A model generated the notes under the pieces. The model was given only the letters and a program-made list of their open reading frames with translations. It was not told the origin of the DNA and made no database searches. This document shows positions 1-8,846 of a DNA stretch of 64,000 nt, piece by piece. This DNA is from Reinekea blandensis MED297. Lineage in GTDB: Bacteria; Pseudomonadota; Gammaproteobacteria; Pseudomonadales; Natronospirillaceae. The position numbers were made by a program, and so were the translations under genes. The stretch covers positions 510,789 to 574,788 of the forward strand of contig NZ_CH724149.1 of assembly GCF_000153185.1 (NCBI RefSeq). The letters are read 5' to 3'. Numbering within the stretch: the stretch's first letter is position 1; each line of letters starts with the position of its first letter.

Positions 1-89
1 CGCTGTGCCTGTTGAGGTGCAATCAGGGCGGTCTGTTCGGCCTCGTCCCGCGTACCTGTTTGCTATTAAGTTGTTAGGAAAATAGACCC

Positions 90-752
90 ATGCCGCCGTA
101 TGTCCTGTTGAGTTTGATCCTGATGTTCTTGCCATCGTTGGCTTTGGCCCAATCGCTTGTTCTGGTTGATCAGGCGGGGTCACCCGTCCCGGATGCCGCC
201 GTTGAGTTGACGGGCCCGGAGGTCGAATCGGTGCAATGGGGAGCCTCTGCTTACCTGATGGATCAAAAGGATTTTCAGTTTGTTCCGCGCGTGTTGGTAG
301 TGCCCAAAGGGGCGTCGGTCAGTTTCCCAAATAACGATGAATCCCGACATCACGTTTATTCGTTTTCCAATACCAAGACGTTCGAGCTCCAGCTGTATGC
401 CGGTAATCAGGCCGACCCGGTCACCTTTCCAACAGCGGGCATTGTCGCGGTTGGCTGTAATATTCATGACCGTATGAGCGCACATATCGTGGTGACGGAT
501 GCCGATTGGGCGGGGGTATCGAACGCAGACGGCGCTCTGATGCTGCCGTCAGCGGTTTCAGAGAGCGTGCAGGTGCGCGTTTGGCATCGGGACCTGCCGA
601 CCACGGTGACGCAATCGGTAAGCGATCTTCAACTCAGCGCGGAGGGCTGGACCTTAACGTTGCCCTTTACGCTGACGGAAGAAGAAACCGACGATGCTCC
701 TGAAAATTCACTGCGCGACCGACTGAAGAGTTTTAAACGCAATGACGGTTAG
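90..752 (+). CDS. Periplasmic cupredoxin-like protein (methylamine-utilization-type)
   Basis: 220 aa with a signal peptide (hydrophobic residues 3-20, cleavage near ALA/Q21). The cupredoxin fold is indicated by a conserved copper-site pattern: His87/His88 in NDESRHH, then CNIHDRM giving Cys123, His126 and Met129, the usual type-1 copper ligand set. Proteins of this family are often labelled methylamine utilization protein, but no methylamine dehydrogenase genes are nearby, so that function is not implied. An AGGA Shine-Dalgarno at 76-79 supports this start. The stop overlaps the following EAL gene by 11 bases. It is the first gene of a cluster ending in a truncated hemoglobin. The residues after about 135 form a second, less recognisable domain. 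The family is clear; the electron-transfer partner is unknown. Confidence 0.8.
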   Translation: MPPYVLLSLILMFLPSLALAQSLVLVDQAGSPVPDAAVELTGPEVESVQWGASAYLMDQKDFQFVPRVLVVPKGASVSFPNNDESRHHVYSFSNTKTFELQLYAGNQADPVTFPTAGIVAVGCNIHDRMSAHIVVTDADWAGVSNADGALMLPSAVSESVQVRVWHRDLPTTVTQSVSDLQLSAEGWTLTLPFTLTEEETDDAPENSLRDRLKSFKRNDG

Positions 753-3084
753 TTTTCGCAACCGACTTCTGATTGTTTTTACGATTCTGCTCGGCACCGC
801 GCTGTTTGTGTCGACCTGGGCGGTGCTCAGAGCCGTCGACAGTAACGCCCGCAGTAATGCTGCCCGGGAACTGGAAGTGGCGGAGCGCGTGTTTGAGACC
901 TTGCTGGAGGATAACCGTCGTCAACTGACGGACCGCACCACGTTACTGGCCGAAGACTTCGGCTTTCGGCAGGCCATTGCCACCAATGAAGAAGACACCA
1001 TCATCAGTGTGCTGGCAAATCACGGGGAACGTATTGCAGCAGATATGATTCTGTTGATGAATCCGGAAGGCGATATTCAGATCAGTACTCACGATCTGGG
1101 CGTGGCCGGCCCCGAACTGTCGACTGAAGTCAGTCAGCAACCCCGTGCTTTTGCGCAGCTGGCGGTAGCGGAAAACACACCCTTTCAGTTGGTGATGGTA
1201 CCTGTGTTGGCCCCGGAATTGATTGCCTGGGTGGGCGTCGGTTTTGCGATCGATGATGAACTGATTCAGCGGTTTCGTGACATCACGACCACAGACGTGA
1301 GTATGCTTTACCAGGAATCGGCACAGGGGCCGATGCAGGTGCTAAGCACGTTGTCGAATGCTAATGCGCGAATGGACGGCGACGCAACAACCTTTACTTC
1401 AATGGTGCCGGCGTTTGAATCCTCGCTGGTGGACGATGAGTGGCTGAACCGGGAGCTGGTTCTGCTCGATCGTGCGACACAGCATGTCACGTTGGTGCTC
1501 TCGGTCAGTTTGAAAGACGCGATGGCCGCGTACAGCAGTTTGCAGAACCAGATGTTGATCATTGCGGTGGTCGTGTTGCTGTTGGTTGTACTGGCGTCAA
1601 CGGTCGTCGCCAGTACCATTACCCGACCTATTAATGTATTGGTTCGCGCCGCCCGGCGTATCTCGAAAGGGAACTATCGACAGCAGCTCTCCATACCCGG
1701 GCGCACGGAGTTTGCCGAACTGGGAGAAACGCTGAACCAAATGCAGGCCGATATTCAGGTGCGCGAAGCACGCATCACCTATCAGGCACAACATGACATG
1801 CTGACCGAGCTGCCCAATCGGCAGTACCTGTCGGATCTGTTTCATCAGCGGATTGCACAACCCCCCGGCGCGCATCATTGCCGTGCGATTCTGGTGAAAA
1901 TTGCCAACTTCGATAACCTCAGCGACGTTTACGGAACGCAAATGCTGGATCGTGGTTTAAGGCAAGTGGCGAGTCGCCTATCGCAGATGCTTCCTGACGA
2001 TGATGCGGTCGGCCGGATTGCAACCGACGAACTGTTACTCTTTAACCAAGGCGCTCGCGATGATGGGTTGTCTCAGGTCATCGATGACATTCTGGATCTG
2101 ATGACGCAACCGATACATGAAAGTAATGTTGAGTTTCGGCTCTCAGTCCGACTGGGCGTACTGTACTGTCCGGACCATGCCGCTGACTTTGAAACGGTGC
2201 ACCGGCGCAGCCACATTGCGTTGAGTGAAGGGCGAGCCGCCGGGGAGCGCTGGTGTGTATTTGAGCCGGATATGGAGTCGCGGCACTTACGCAAACTGCA
2301 GGTCACGGAACGGTTGCAGAGTGCGATCAGTGAGCGTCAGTTCAGTCTGTTGTTTCAGCCACAGTACGATTTACAGGCTCAGCGCGTGCACTCAGCGGAA
2401 GCCCTGATTCGCTGGCACGATGATGTCCTTGGTCCCATTTACCCGGATGAGTTCATTCCGCTGGCGGAAAGTTCCGGCATGATTACCCAGATTACCGATT
2501 GGGTGTTTGATGAGTCGTTGGCGCAACTGGCGCGATGGCACCGCGCAGGCCATTCGTTGGGGGTGAGCATTAATCTGTCGGCCCGGGACATTCTGAAGGA
2601 CGATTTTATCGATCGGGTGATTGCCCGCATCGACCAGGGTGATGTCGACCCGAAATGGTTGATGTTGGAAGTCACAGAGAGTGCCGTGGTTGAAGAGCTG
2701 GATCATGCCGTTGCCAACCTTCAGCGCCTGTATGATGCGGGCGTGTCACTGGCGATCGATGACTTCGGCACCGGGTTTTCATCTTTGGCGCAATTGAAAG
2801 TGTTACCCGTACATGAGTTGAAGATTGATAAATCCTTTGTTCTGAACCTGAGCATGGATTTGGATGATCAGAAGATTGTCCGTTCGACCATTGAAATGGC
2901 GCATCACCTGGGGCTGTCTGTGATAGCAGAGGGCGTCGAAAATGAGGCGTCGATGCAGCTGCTGTCTTCGATGCACTGCAATGCCATTCAGGGTTACTTT
3001 CTCAGTAAGCCGATCGCATCCGATGACATCATGACCTGGTTGTCAGACTTCCGGATGCCACAAACGGAGGTTCAACATGGTTAA
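742..3084 (+). CDS. Membrane c-di-GMP phosphodiesterase with degenerate GGDEF (HAMP-GGDEF-EAL)
   Basis: 780 aa. TM1 is at about residues 7-27, followed by a periplasmic sensor region to about 265, TM2 at about 271-296, HAMP, GGDEF at about 345-500 and EAL at about 530-770. The GGDEF signature is replaced by RIATDELL near residue 426, so cyclase activity is unlikely. The EAL domain keeps EALIRW near 553, the NLS, EVTES, IDDFGTG, LKIDK, AEGVE and QGY segments, so it should be an active phosphodiesterase. The start overlaps the cupredoxin gene and the end overlaps the DUF3034 gene by 8 bases, which indicates translational coupling. The periplasmic domain probably senses a signal delivered by the cupredoxin or hemoglobin encoded beside it; this is inference from gene order. 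Confidence 0.9.
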   Translation: MTVSFRNRLLIVFTILLGTALFVSTWAVLRAVDSNARSNAARELEVAERVFETLLEDNRRQLTDRTTLLAEDFGFRQAIATNEEDTIISVLANHGERIAADMILLMNPEGDIQISTHDLGVAGPELSTEVSQQPRAFAQLAVAENTPFQLVMVPVLAPELIAWVGVGFAIDDELIQRFRDITTTDVSMLYQESAQGPMQVLSTLSNANARMDGDATTFTSMVPAFESSLVDDEWLNRELVLLDRATQHVTLVLSVSLKDAMAAYSSLQNQMLIIAVVVLLLVVLASTVVASTITRPINVLVRAARRISKGNYRQQLSIPGRTEFAELGETLNQMQADIQVREARITYQAQHDMLTELPNRQYLSDLFHQRIAQPPGAHHCRAILVKIANFDNLSDVYGTQMLDRGLRQVASRLSQMLPDDDAVGRIATDELLLFNQGARDDGLSQVIDDILDLMTQPIHESNVEFRLSVRLGVLYCPDHAADFETVHRRSHIALSEGRAAGERWCVFEPDMESRHLRKLQVTERLQSAISERQFSLLFQPQYDLQAQRVHSAEALIRWHDDVLGPIYPDEFIPLAESSGMITQITDWVFDESLAQLARWHRAGHSLGVSINLSARDILKDDFIDRVIARIDQGDVDPKWLMLEVTESAVVEELDHAVANLQRLYDAGVSLAIDDFGTGFSSLAQLKVLPVHELKIDKSFVLNLSMDLDDQKIVRSTIEMAHHLGLSVIAEGVENEASMQLLSSMHCNAIQGYFLSKPIASDDIMTWLSDFRMPQTEVQHG

Positions 3085-3934
3085 ACCGATGCTTTGTTTT
3101 CTGTCTCTGCTGTGCCTGGGCTCGGCGGCGCTGGCGGAGAGTACCAGTAAAATCCTGGGGACATCGGCGTTATCACAGCTCGAAGGCGCATCCGGCGGCG
3201 GTATAGTGCCTTGGGCGACGATTGGAGGATATGGCAGTGAAGGCGAGTGGGGTGCAGCCGCCAGCATCAGTGGCGTGCAGGTGGATGATTTTATTCTCGA
3301 CACCGGAACGGTCTTAGTGGGTGTTAATAATCGACTGGAGTTGAGTTATGCCCAGCAGACCTTGCAAGTTGAAGAACTCGCCAGCGGACCGTTTGATGCC
3401 GTCATTCAGCAGCAGGTGTATGGCCTGAAAGTCCGTGCGTTTGGTCACTTGATATACGAGCGTTGGCCACAGGTCAGTGTCGGTCTGCAGCAGAAATACA
3501 ACCAAAACCCGAACATTGCGAAGGACGTTCTCGGCGCCGACAGCGACCAGGGGACCGATGTCTATGTCAGTGCCAGTAAACTCTGGCTGCATGCTTTGGG
3601 TGGTCGTAACGTTCTGGTGAATGCGACGGCCCGTTACACCAATGCCAATCAAATCGGTCTGCTGGGGTTTGGCAATGCTGACGGCTCCGATTACCAGTTG
3701 GTTGCTGAGGGCAGTGCAGCACTCTTTTTAAATCCGCATTGGGCCGTCGGCGGTGAGTATCGTCAAAAGCCGGATCGTTTGTCGTCCGTTGATGAAAGCG
3801 CTTGGTGGGATGCCTTTGTTGCCTGGTTCCCAAACCCGCGCATTGCCGTGGTCGCTGCGTATGTCGACTTAGGGACGGTCGCGCTCTGGGACGAGCAGCG
3901 CGGCGGCTACGTATCCATTCAGATCACCAATTGA
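3077..3934 (+). CDS. DUF3034 family outer-membrane-type protein
   Basis: 285 aa with an N-terminal signal peptide (cleavage near ALA/E21). The mature part is rich in alternating hydrophobic and aromatic residues and in Gly/Asp turns, as expected for a beta-barrel, and matches the DUF3034 family by overall sequence. A GGAGG ribosome-binding site at about 3066-3070 precedes the ATG, which lies inside the end of the EAL gene. Function is unknown. Its fixed place between a c-di-GMP enzyme and a truncated hemoglobin suggests an envelope role in the same pathway. Confidence 0.75.
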   Translation: MVKPMLCFLSLLCLGSAALAESTSKILGTSALSQLEGASGGGIVPWATIGGYGSEGEWGAAASISGVQVDDFILDTGTVLVGVNNRLELSYAQQTLQVEELASGPFDAVIQQQVYGLKVRAFGHLIYERWPQVSVGLQQKYNQNPNIAKDVLGADSDQGTDVYVSASKLWLHALGGRNVLVNATARYTNANQIGLLGFGNADGSDYQLVAEGSAALFLNPHWAVGGEYRQKPDRLSSVDESAWWDAFVAWFPNPRIAVVAAYVDLGTVALWDEQRGGYVSIQITN

Positions 3935-3944
3935 GACAACGACT

Positions 3945-4415
3945 ATGCCTGAACTGAAACGAACGCTATCGCATCTGTGTCTGGTGAGCGTCTTAATGCT
4001 AACGGCCTGTGCTGGCCAAACTAAGCCGGACGAAACACTCTACCAGAGACTAGGCGGCCTGCAGGGCGTCACGACCATCGTTGATAACCTGCTTTACGAA
4101 CTGGGCAGCAACGAGAAGCTGATAGGATTTTTTGCCGAAACGGACATTGATCGTTTCCGCAGTAAACTGATTGAGCAGCTGTGTCAGGTCAGTGATGGGG
4201 GGTGTGAATACACCGGCGACTCTATGGCACAAGCGCACTCAACGATGTCGCTCGATCAATCACATTTTGATTCGCTGGTGAATGACCTGATCGCGGCGAT
4301 GGACGCTGCCGGAACACCGGTGACCGCTCAGAACGATCTGCTGTCCCGGTTGGTCCCGATGTATGACGAGGTGATGCATCCGCAACGGTATCTGGAGACA
4401 GACTCACCCAGCTAA
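3945..4415 (+). CDS. Lipoprotein group 1 truncated hemoglobin
   Basis: 156 aa. The first 22 residues form a lipoprotein signal with lipobox LTAC (Cys22). The rest is a truncated globin: YQRLGGL near 33-39, FF at 62-63 and the proximal heme His98 in the MAQAHSTM segment. Group 1 truncated hemoglobins bind O2 and NO and are normally cytoplasmic; this one should be anchored to a membrane outside the cytoplasm. It follows the DUF3034 gene by 10 bases and is the last gene of the cluster. A role in detecting or detoxifying NO or O2 for the adjacent c-di-GMP enzyme is a reasonable but untested inference. Confidence 0.85.
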   Translation: MPELKRTLSHLCLVSVLMLTACAGQTKPDETLYQRLGGLQGVTTIVDNLLYELGSNEKLIGFFAETDIDRFRSKLIEQLCQVSDGGCEYTGDSMAQAHSTMSLDQSHFDSLVNDLIAAMDAAGTPVTAQNDLLSRLVPMYDEVMHPQRYLETDSPS

Positions 4416-4453
4416 GGCCCGTTTGTTGTAAGAAAGCTGGGAAATAGCGGCCC

Positions 4454-5413
4454 TTAACTGATGCCGCGCAGGCCGGTTTTTGCCTGCACTTCGCGAATCA
4501 GTTTTTGCAACGCCGCCGCGATGTCATGCAATTCGCGCGTTTCGGTTTCACTGAAGGGGTGCTCCAGAACTTTGTGTGCCCCGCGGGCGTTCACAATGGT
4601 TGGCAGGCTGAGCACGACATCACTTAAGCCGTAATGACCGGAAAGCAATGTCCCGACGGGAAGAATGGAATACTCATCAATGGTGATGGCCTGAATCATC
4701 CGAAACACGCTGGCGGCAATGCCGTGTGTGGTGTTGTGTTTGCGCTTAAAAATTTCGAAACCGGCTTGTTTGACTTCTTCCAGCAACGTCTGCGGATCGA
4801 TGGCATCAAACCCGTTGTGCTGGCAATAGTAATCAATCGGCTGACCGGCCACACCGACTAATCCCCACGGCATAAAGCAATGGCTGCCATGCTCGCCCAG
4901 AATGTAACCAGACACATTTTTGGGGTCGACATCGACCTTTTCACTGACCAGCTTCATCAGCCGGGCGGTATCAATAATGCAGCCTGCGCTGATGACCCGA
5001 TCCGCTGGGAAACCGGTGTTCTGCGTAATGAAGTACGTGGCAATGTCACACGGATTGGTCACGACCAGCAGGATCGCATTCGGGGCCACCGTTTCGATTT
5101 TTTGTGCAATGTCGACCGTGATGCGGCTGTTGATTTCCGCTAGGTCGTCACGCGTTTGGCCTTCTTTAATCTGGGCGCCGGCCGTAATGACCACAATGTC
5201 CGCATCGGTCAGCAACGAATAATCATCACCGGCGCGCAGACGAATGTTTTTTGAAAACGTTAATGAGTTTGCATGACCGAAGTCCATCATTTCGCCTTCG
5301 GCCTTGCCAATCTGTTGATCGATCAGCACCAGCTCTGAACAGGAGCCGAAGGCCAGCGTGTAATGACAGACGCCGACACCTACCGCGCCAGCGCCGATGA
5401 CACCAATTTTCAT
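4454..5413 (-). CDS. L-lactate/malate dehydrogenase family 2-hydroxyacid dehydrogenase
   Basis: 319 aa, NAD-dependent. The Rossmann motif GAGAVG is at 7-12, and Asp32 ends beta-2, which favours NAD over NADP. Catalytic residues are present: Arg88 in QTRDDL, Asp148 and Arg151 in IDTAR, His175 in GEHG. The substrate-specificity position (Gln102 in lactate, Arg in malate dehydrogenases) aligns with Ile82 in GAQIKEG. The substrate is therefore probably neither standard lactate nor malate, and a larger 2-oxo acid is possible. The AAAGGGGG Shine-Dalgarno lies directly upstream. It is divergent from the DUF4832 lipoprotein gene and convergent with the hemoglobin gene. Confidence 0.85.
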   Translation of the reverse strand: MKIGVIGAGAVGVGVCHYTLAFGSCSELVLIDQQIGKAEGEMMDFGHANSLTFSKNIRLRAGDDYSLLTDADIVVITAGAQIKEGQTRDDLAEINSRITVDIAQKIETVAPNAILLVVTNPCDIATYFITQNTGFPADRVISAGCIIDTARLMKLVSEKVDVDPKNVSGYILGEHGSHCFMPWGLVGVAGQPIDYYCQHNGFDAIDPQTLLEEVKQAGFEIFKRKHNTTHGIAASVFRMIQAITIDEYSILPVGTLLSGHYGLSDVVLSLPTIVNARGAHKVLEHPFSETETRELHDIAAALQKLIREVQAKTGLRGIS

Positions 5414-5694
5414 AATGTCCCCCTTTTGTGAATCAAACCGTTTGCATCATAGCCGCACTATTGAGGTTTCGAAGGGGACGGAGGCGAATGCCTGTCAATA
5501 AAATGATACAAACGATGGTGCGCGGTGAACCGTAACAGTGCGTTTTTCTTTGTGACCGGCGTCACTCTGGTTTCGTCAACGAGCTCTAATCGTTCACGGT
5601 TGAATAATATGGCACTCTTTTTTCGTGCGTGAGTTCCCACTCGCAAAGACGGTTGTGCCGTATGGTGCTGACTTATTTCTTGAGGGAGCGTTTC

Positions 5695-7164
5695 ATGAGT
5701 AAAAGGGTATTCTTTGTTGCTTGTCTGGCGGGGGCGATTCTGTCGGCCTGTCAGATTGATATTAATCTCGACGACGGCATTACGATTGATCTGCCGGAAG
5801 ATGATGTTTCAGGCGATCAGCCGGGCGACGGTGTTTTCGAACTCGCGCCGAATGGTCCGGTCAGCTTTCAGGACGCGATCACCGACAACGTAAACCCTGA
5901 ACGTGGTTTCTACGCTTACGTAGATCTGGTGAGTGAACGTGATTTCGATTACGTCCGCGAAGAAGGTTATACCTTGGCCTACAGTTACATTCGTTTAGAT
6001 GATTACCGGTCGCAACGTCTACCGGAATCATTACTCGACAGTGTTCAGGCCGGGTTCGACGCTGCCCGAGACAGCGGCATTAAAATTATTCCTCGGTTCG
6101 CATACAACTTTGGTCCTTATCCAAACTCTGAACCGGATGCCTCTTATGAATGGGTCAGCCGACACATCGAACAGGTTGCCCCCTTATTACAGGCAAATGC
6201 CGATGTCATTGCCGTGGTACAGGCCGGATTTATCGGCGCTTGGGGCGAGTGGCATACTTCAACCAATGGCTTGCTGGATGACCCGGCGACCTGGCAAGGC
6301 ATAATTGATAAGCTCATGGCGGCGGTGCCTGAGCAGCGCGCCATTCAGCTGCGCTACCCAGCACATAAAGGAGAGATGTACAGTGAACCACTGACGGTGA
6401 CTGAGGCATTTGGCGACACTCGCCAGGCACGTCTTGGTCATCACAACGATTGTTTCCTCGCCAGCGACACCGACATGGGAACTTACCCAAGCGACGAAGT
6501 GGCCCAATGGAAAGCTTACCTGGACGACGATACCCGCTATGTCCCCATGGGTGGCGAAACCTGTGCGGTCAGCGCCCGGTCGGGGTGCGACATTGCATTG
6601 GACGAAATGTCGCGCTTTCATTACAGCTTCCTGAACAGCGATTATCATCCAGAAGTGTTGAGCGGATGGGAAGCGAACGGTTGTTACGCTGAAATCGAAG
6701 AACGTCTTGGCTATCGTTTCGAGTTGGAAGAAAGTTCGCTGCCTTCGGGGATTGTTCCGGGTGGACGATTTGAGTTTGATATCCGGATTGAGAACACCGG
6801 TTTTGCTGCGCCGTTTAATGAACGTCCGGTTTATCTGGTGTTGTATAACGAGGGTGATCGATATCAGGTGCGGCTGGCTGATGAAGATGTACGCCTTTGG
6901 CAATCGGGAACCGTGACAGCGCTGACTGGTGCGGTCCAGGTTCCTGCATCGATCACCGAAGGCACTTATGACTTGGGGCTTTGGTTGCCTGATGCCGCCG
7001 CGTCGCTACAGCAGGACAGTCAGTATGCGATTCGTATCCCGAATGCGATGCAATGGCACGAGCAGACCGGTATTAATGATTTGGTCAGTGTGACCATTGA
7101 CGACAGCGAAGATGGTTCGTCAGACGAGTCTGCCGAATCGTTTGAACTGCTTGTAAGTGAGTAA
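5695..7164 (+). CDS. DUF4874/DUF4832 domain lipoprotein
   Basis: 489 aa. The start at 5695 is chosen over an upstream in-frame ATG because a GAGGGAG Shine-Dalgarno sits 8 bases before it and a clean lipoprotein signal follows (lipobox LSAC, Cys19). An acidic linker leads into a DUF4874-type TIM-barrel-like half (NPERGFYAY near 83, then GAWGEWH) and a DUF4832 C-terminal half with a beta-sandwich-like end. Such proteins occur in carbohydrate-active contexts and may bind or cleave a surface polysaccharide, but no activity is established. It stands alone, followed by a strong terminator. Confidence 0.8.
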   Translation: MSKRVFFVACLAGAILSACQIDINLDDGITIDLPEDDVSGDQPGDGVFELAPNGPVSFQDAITDNVNPERGFYAYVDLVSERDFDYVREEGYTLAYSYIRLDDYRSQRLPESLLDSVQAGFDAARDSGIKIIPRFAYNFGPYPNSEPDASYEWVSRHIEQVAPLLQANADVIAVVQAGFIGAWGEWHTSTNGLLDDPATWQGIIDKLMAAVPEQRAIQLRYPAHKGEMYSEPLTVTEAFGDTRQARLGHHNDCFLASDTDMGTYPSDEVAQWKAYLDDDTRYVPMGGETCAVSARSGCDIALDEMSRFHYSFLNSDYHPEVLSGWEANGCYAEIEERLGYRFELEESSLPSGIVPGGRFEFDIRIENTGFAAPFNERPVYLVLYNEGDRYQVRLADEDVRLWQSGTVTALTGAVQVPASITEGTYDLGLWLPDAAASLQQDSQYAIRIPNAMQWHEQTGINDLVSVTIDDSEDGSSDESAESFELLVSE

Positions 7165-7200
7165 TTAAGGCGCAGTGTTCAACAGAGCTTAAATGTGAAA

Positions 7201-7236
7201 AGCATCGCTCCCTGATTTGGGAGCGATGCTTTTTTG
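7201..7236 (+). terminator. Rho-independent terminator after the DUF4832 gene
   Basis: A 12-bp perfect stem (AGCATCGCTCCC and its complement) with a six-base loop TGATTT, followed by a run of five or more T. It lies 37 bases after the lipoprotein stop codon. Confidence 0.92.
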
Positions 7237-7321
7237 TTGAGCGACAGTTCAGCCATTTTTAGATGGAAGTAGCCGTCACAGTCTGTTAACTCAGGCTCAT
7301 GCTGTGGCGCTCCGACCTTGG

Positions 7322-8152
7322 CTATGGTTTTGGCGTTTGAGCCTCATGGGCCAGTGCCAGTCGCGCATACAGATACTCGGTAAATAATCCATGCATAAAG
7401 AACCGATGGGTCAGATTCCATGGGCCGACCAGATAGTGCGGGTATTTATTGTAGGCATACTCGACCACGCTTGGGTCATCGATGAGCTTGCCTACTCGAA
7501 TGGCAATGCTCTGGTCGAGTTGAAAGCCATTGATTGCGTCCCGGTATTCATCTCGTGTTAACAGTAAGCAGAACAAACACATAAACAGGACGTGAGCGGT
7601 TTCAAAATCAATAATTTGTGTGCGTTTACGTGTTACCTCAAACTCAATGTTTTCGATAGGTTGCCAGTTCGTCCAACGCAGCGGCTCGGTTTTTTTCGGG
7701 CCCTGTGCCGACTCAAAACCTCCGACGAGTCTGAACAATTCCTGATCGTGTTCAACAAACGAGTCGCGCAGCATATCGCTGATTTTGGTCGGGTAGAGTT
7801 TGATTGGCTCGCCAGGGTCGACGTCGTTGTCATTGAGAAAGTTAAGAATGTTTGATTCAGTCGCAAAGTGCCGCAAAATTAAAATGTTGGCCTCGTATGT
7901 GACCCAGTGTTTGCAAAACCAACAGATCAGGCGTTGCAGTAAACTGTGTGCACGGAACTGCGGCAGCGGCAGACGCTTTACAAACCAGATAAGGTGCAAC
8001 AGTACACCAAAAAAGAATTGCAGCAGTGGTCGGAGGATCCAGCGTCCGGGATTGTGCAAATCTTTCAACCAGAGTTGTGCGGCTTGTTTGTCGATCGGTA
8101 AGGCGTCGTCGTTGGCAACGGCCTGTATGAACGCACTATAACGTGTCGTCAT
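7322..8152 (-). CDS. Unknown protein, last gene of ketosynthase/diiron-enzyme operon
   Basis: 276 aa, not assigned to a family. It has a strongly hydrophobic stretch at about residues 38-62, rich in Leu, Phe and Trp, and a second at about 185-200, with a His/Trp/Tyr-rich C-terminal third. It may be membrane-associated. Its start overlaps the end of the diiron-enzyme gene by 17 bases, so it is translated from the same mRNA as the three upstream genes. Conservation of that order would make it an accessory or catalytic partner of the pathway. No metal-binding or nucleotide-binding motif is evident. Confidence 0.7.
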   Translation of the reverse strand: MTTRYSAFIQAVANDDALPIDKQAAQLWLKDLHNPGRWILRPLLQFFFGVLLHLIWFVKRLPLPQFRAHSLLQRLICWFCKHWVTYEANILILRHFATESNILNFLNDNDVDPGEPIKLYPTKISDMLRDSFVEHDQELFRLVGGFESAQGPKKTEPLRWTNWQPIENIEFEVTRKRTQIIDFETAHVLFMCLFCLLLTRDEYRDAINGFQLDQSIAIRVGKLIDDPSVVEYAYNKYPHYLVGPWNLTHRFFMHGLFTEYLYARLALAHEAQTPKP

Positions 8153-8846
8153 GATCGACCTCTTCCAGTTGTAATGCGTACAGCCGACCCACGACGCGAG
8201 CCGTTTTTACAATGCGCAGGCCATCGGCGTCTGTGCGGCAAACCCGGTCAAGCATCGCGTAAAGCTTGTTCATGTGCTGCTCATCGTTCTCGGCATGATA
8301 GCGCATAAACTGCGTGCACGGTGGCGTCGTTGGTACCGCCTCATCAATCCGATCAGCCCAGCTGCCGGCCATCTTCTGACCCAGCCCTTCAATCATCCAC
8401 ATGGCGCCGATCATATCGATTGGGTTCGGTAGGCTGGCCCGATGCATCAGGAAACTGTGCAGGGCTTCGGTCCCGAGGTTCGCCACCTGCGTTTGAATGG
8501 TGTCTTCAGAGCCGCCGGCGCGGAGGTAATCCTGTTCGAGCATTTGATAATCCTGATGCTCGTCTTTGGCATGTCCAATCACCAGGCTGCGCACATCCAG
8601 ATAGTCGCGTTCAAAACTTGAGGCACTGCGGCTGATCCAGCGTCCGCCTTCAATAACCTGCTGGCGCAAATGACACAGCAGCCGCTGATAGTCGTCTTGC
8701 GTAAAGGTGCCACGTTCCAGGCGTTGAATGATCGGTACCCGACCCACTTGGCGTTCAAAATCGAACCAGACCCGCATCAGTTTTTGCAAACATTGTTGCG
8801 CCTGTTCGTTCATATCAGGTGTTGTGAGTGTTGCAGGGGCGTTCAT
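8136..8846 (-). CDS. Heme-oxygenase-like diiron oxidase (iron-containing redox enzyme family)
   Basis: 236 aa, all-helical, resembling the TenA/PqqC/heme-oxygenase-like fold. Candidate iron ligands are His92 (with Glu96 and His97 in GHAKDEH), Glu153 in MIEGLG, and His184, Asp188 and His191 in an HxxxDxxH motif. This pattern is typical of heme-oxygenase-like diiron oxidases such as UndA, which converts medium-chain fatty acids to terminal alkenes, and SznF-type N-oxygenases. The start shares ATGA with the stop of the ketosynthase gene. With a ketosynthase III next to it, a fatty-acyl or beta-keto-acyl substrate is the best guess. Confidence 0.75.
   Translation of the reverse strand: MNAPATLTTPDMNEQAQQCLQKLMRVWFDFERQVGRVPIIQRLERGTFTQDDYQRLLCHLRQQVIEGGRWISRSASSFERDYLDVRSLVIGHAKDEHQDYQMLEQDYLRAGGSEDTIQTQVANLGTEALHSFLMHRASLPNPIDMIGAMWMIEGLGQKMAGSWADRIDEAVPTTPPCTQFMRYHAENDEQHMNKLYAMLDRVCRTDADGLRIVKTARVVGRLYALQLEEVDHDDTL

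Noticed and set aside
4454-5413. Labelling as malate dehydrogenase
   Set aside because: The specificity position is Ile rather than Arg; only a family-level name is justified.
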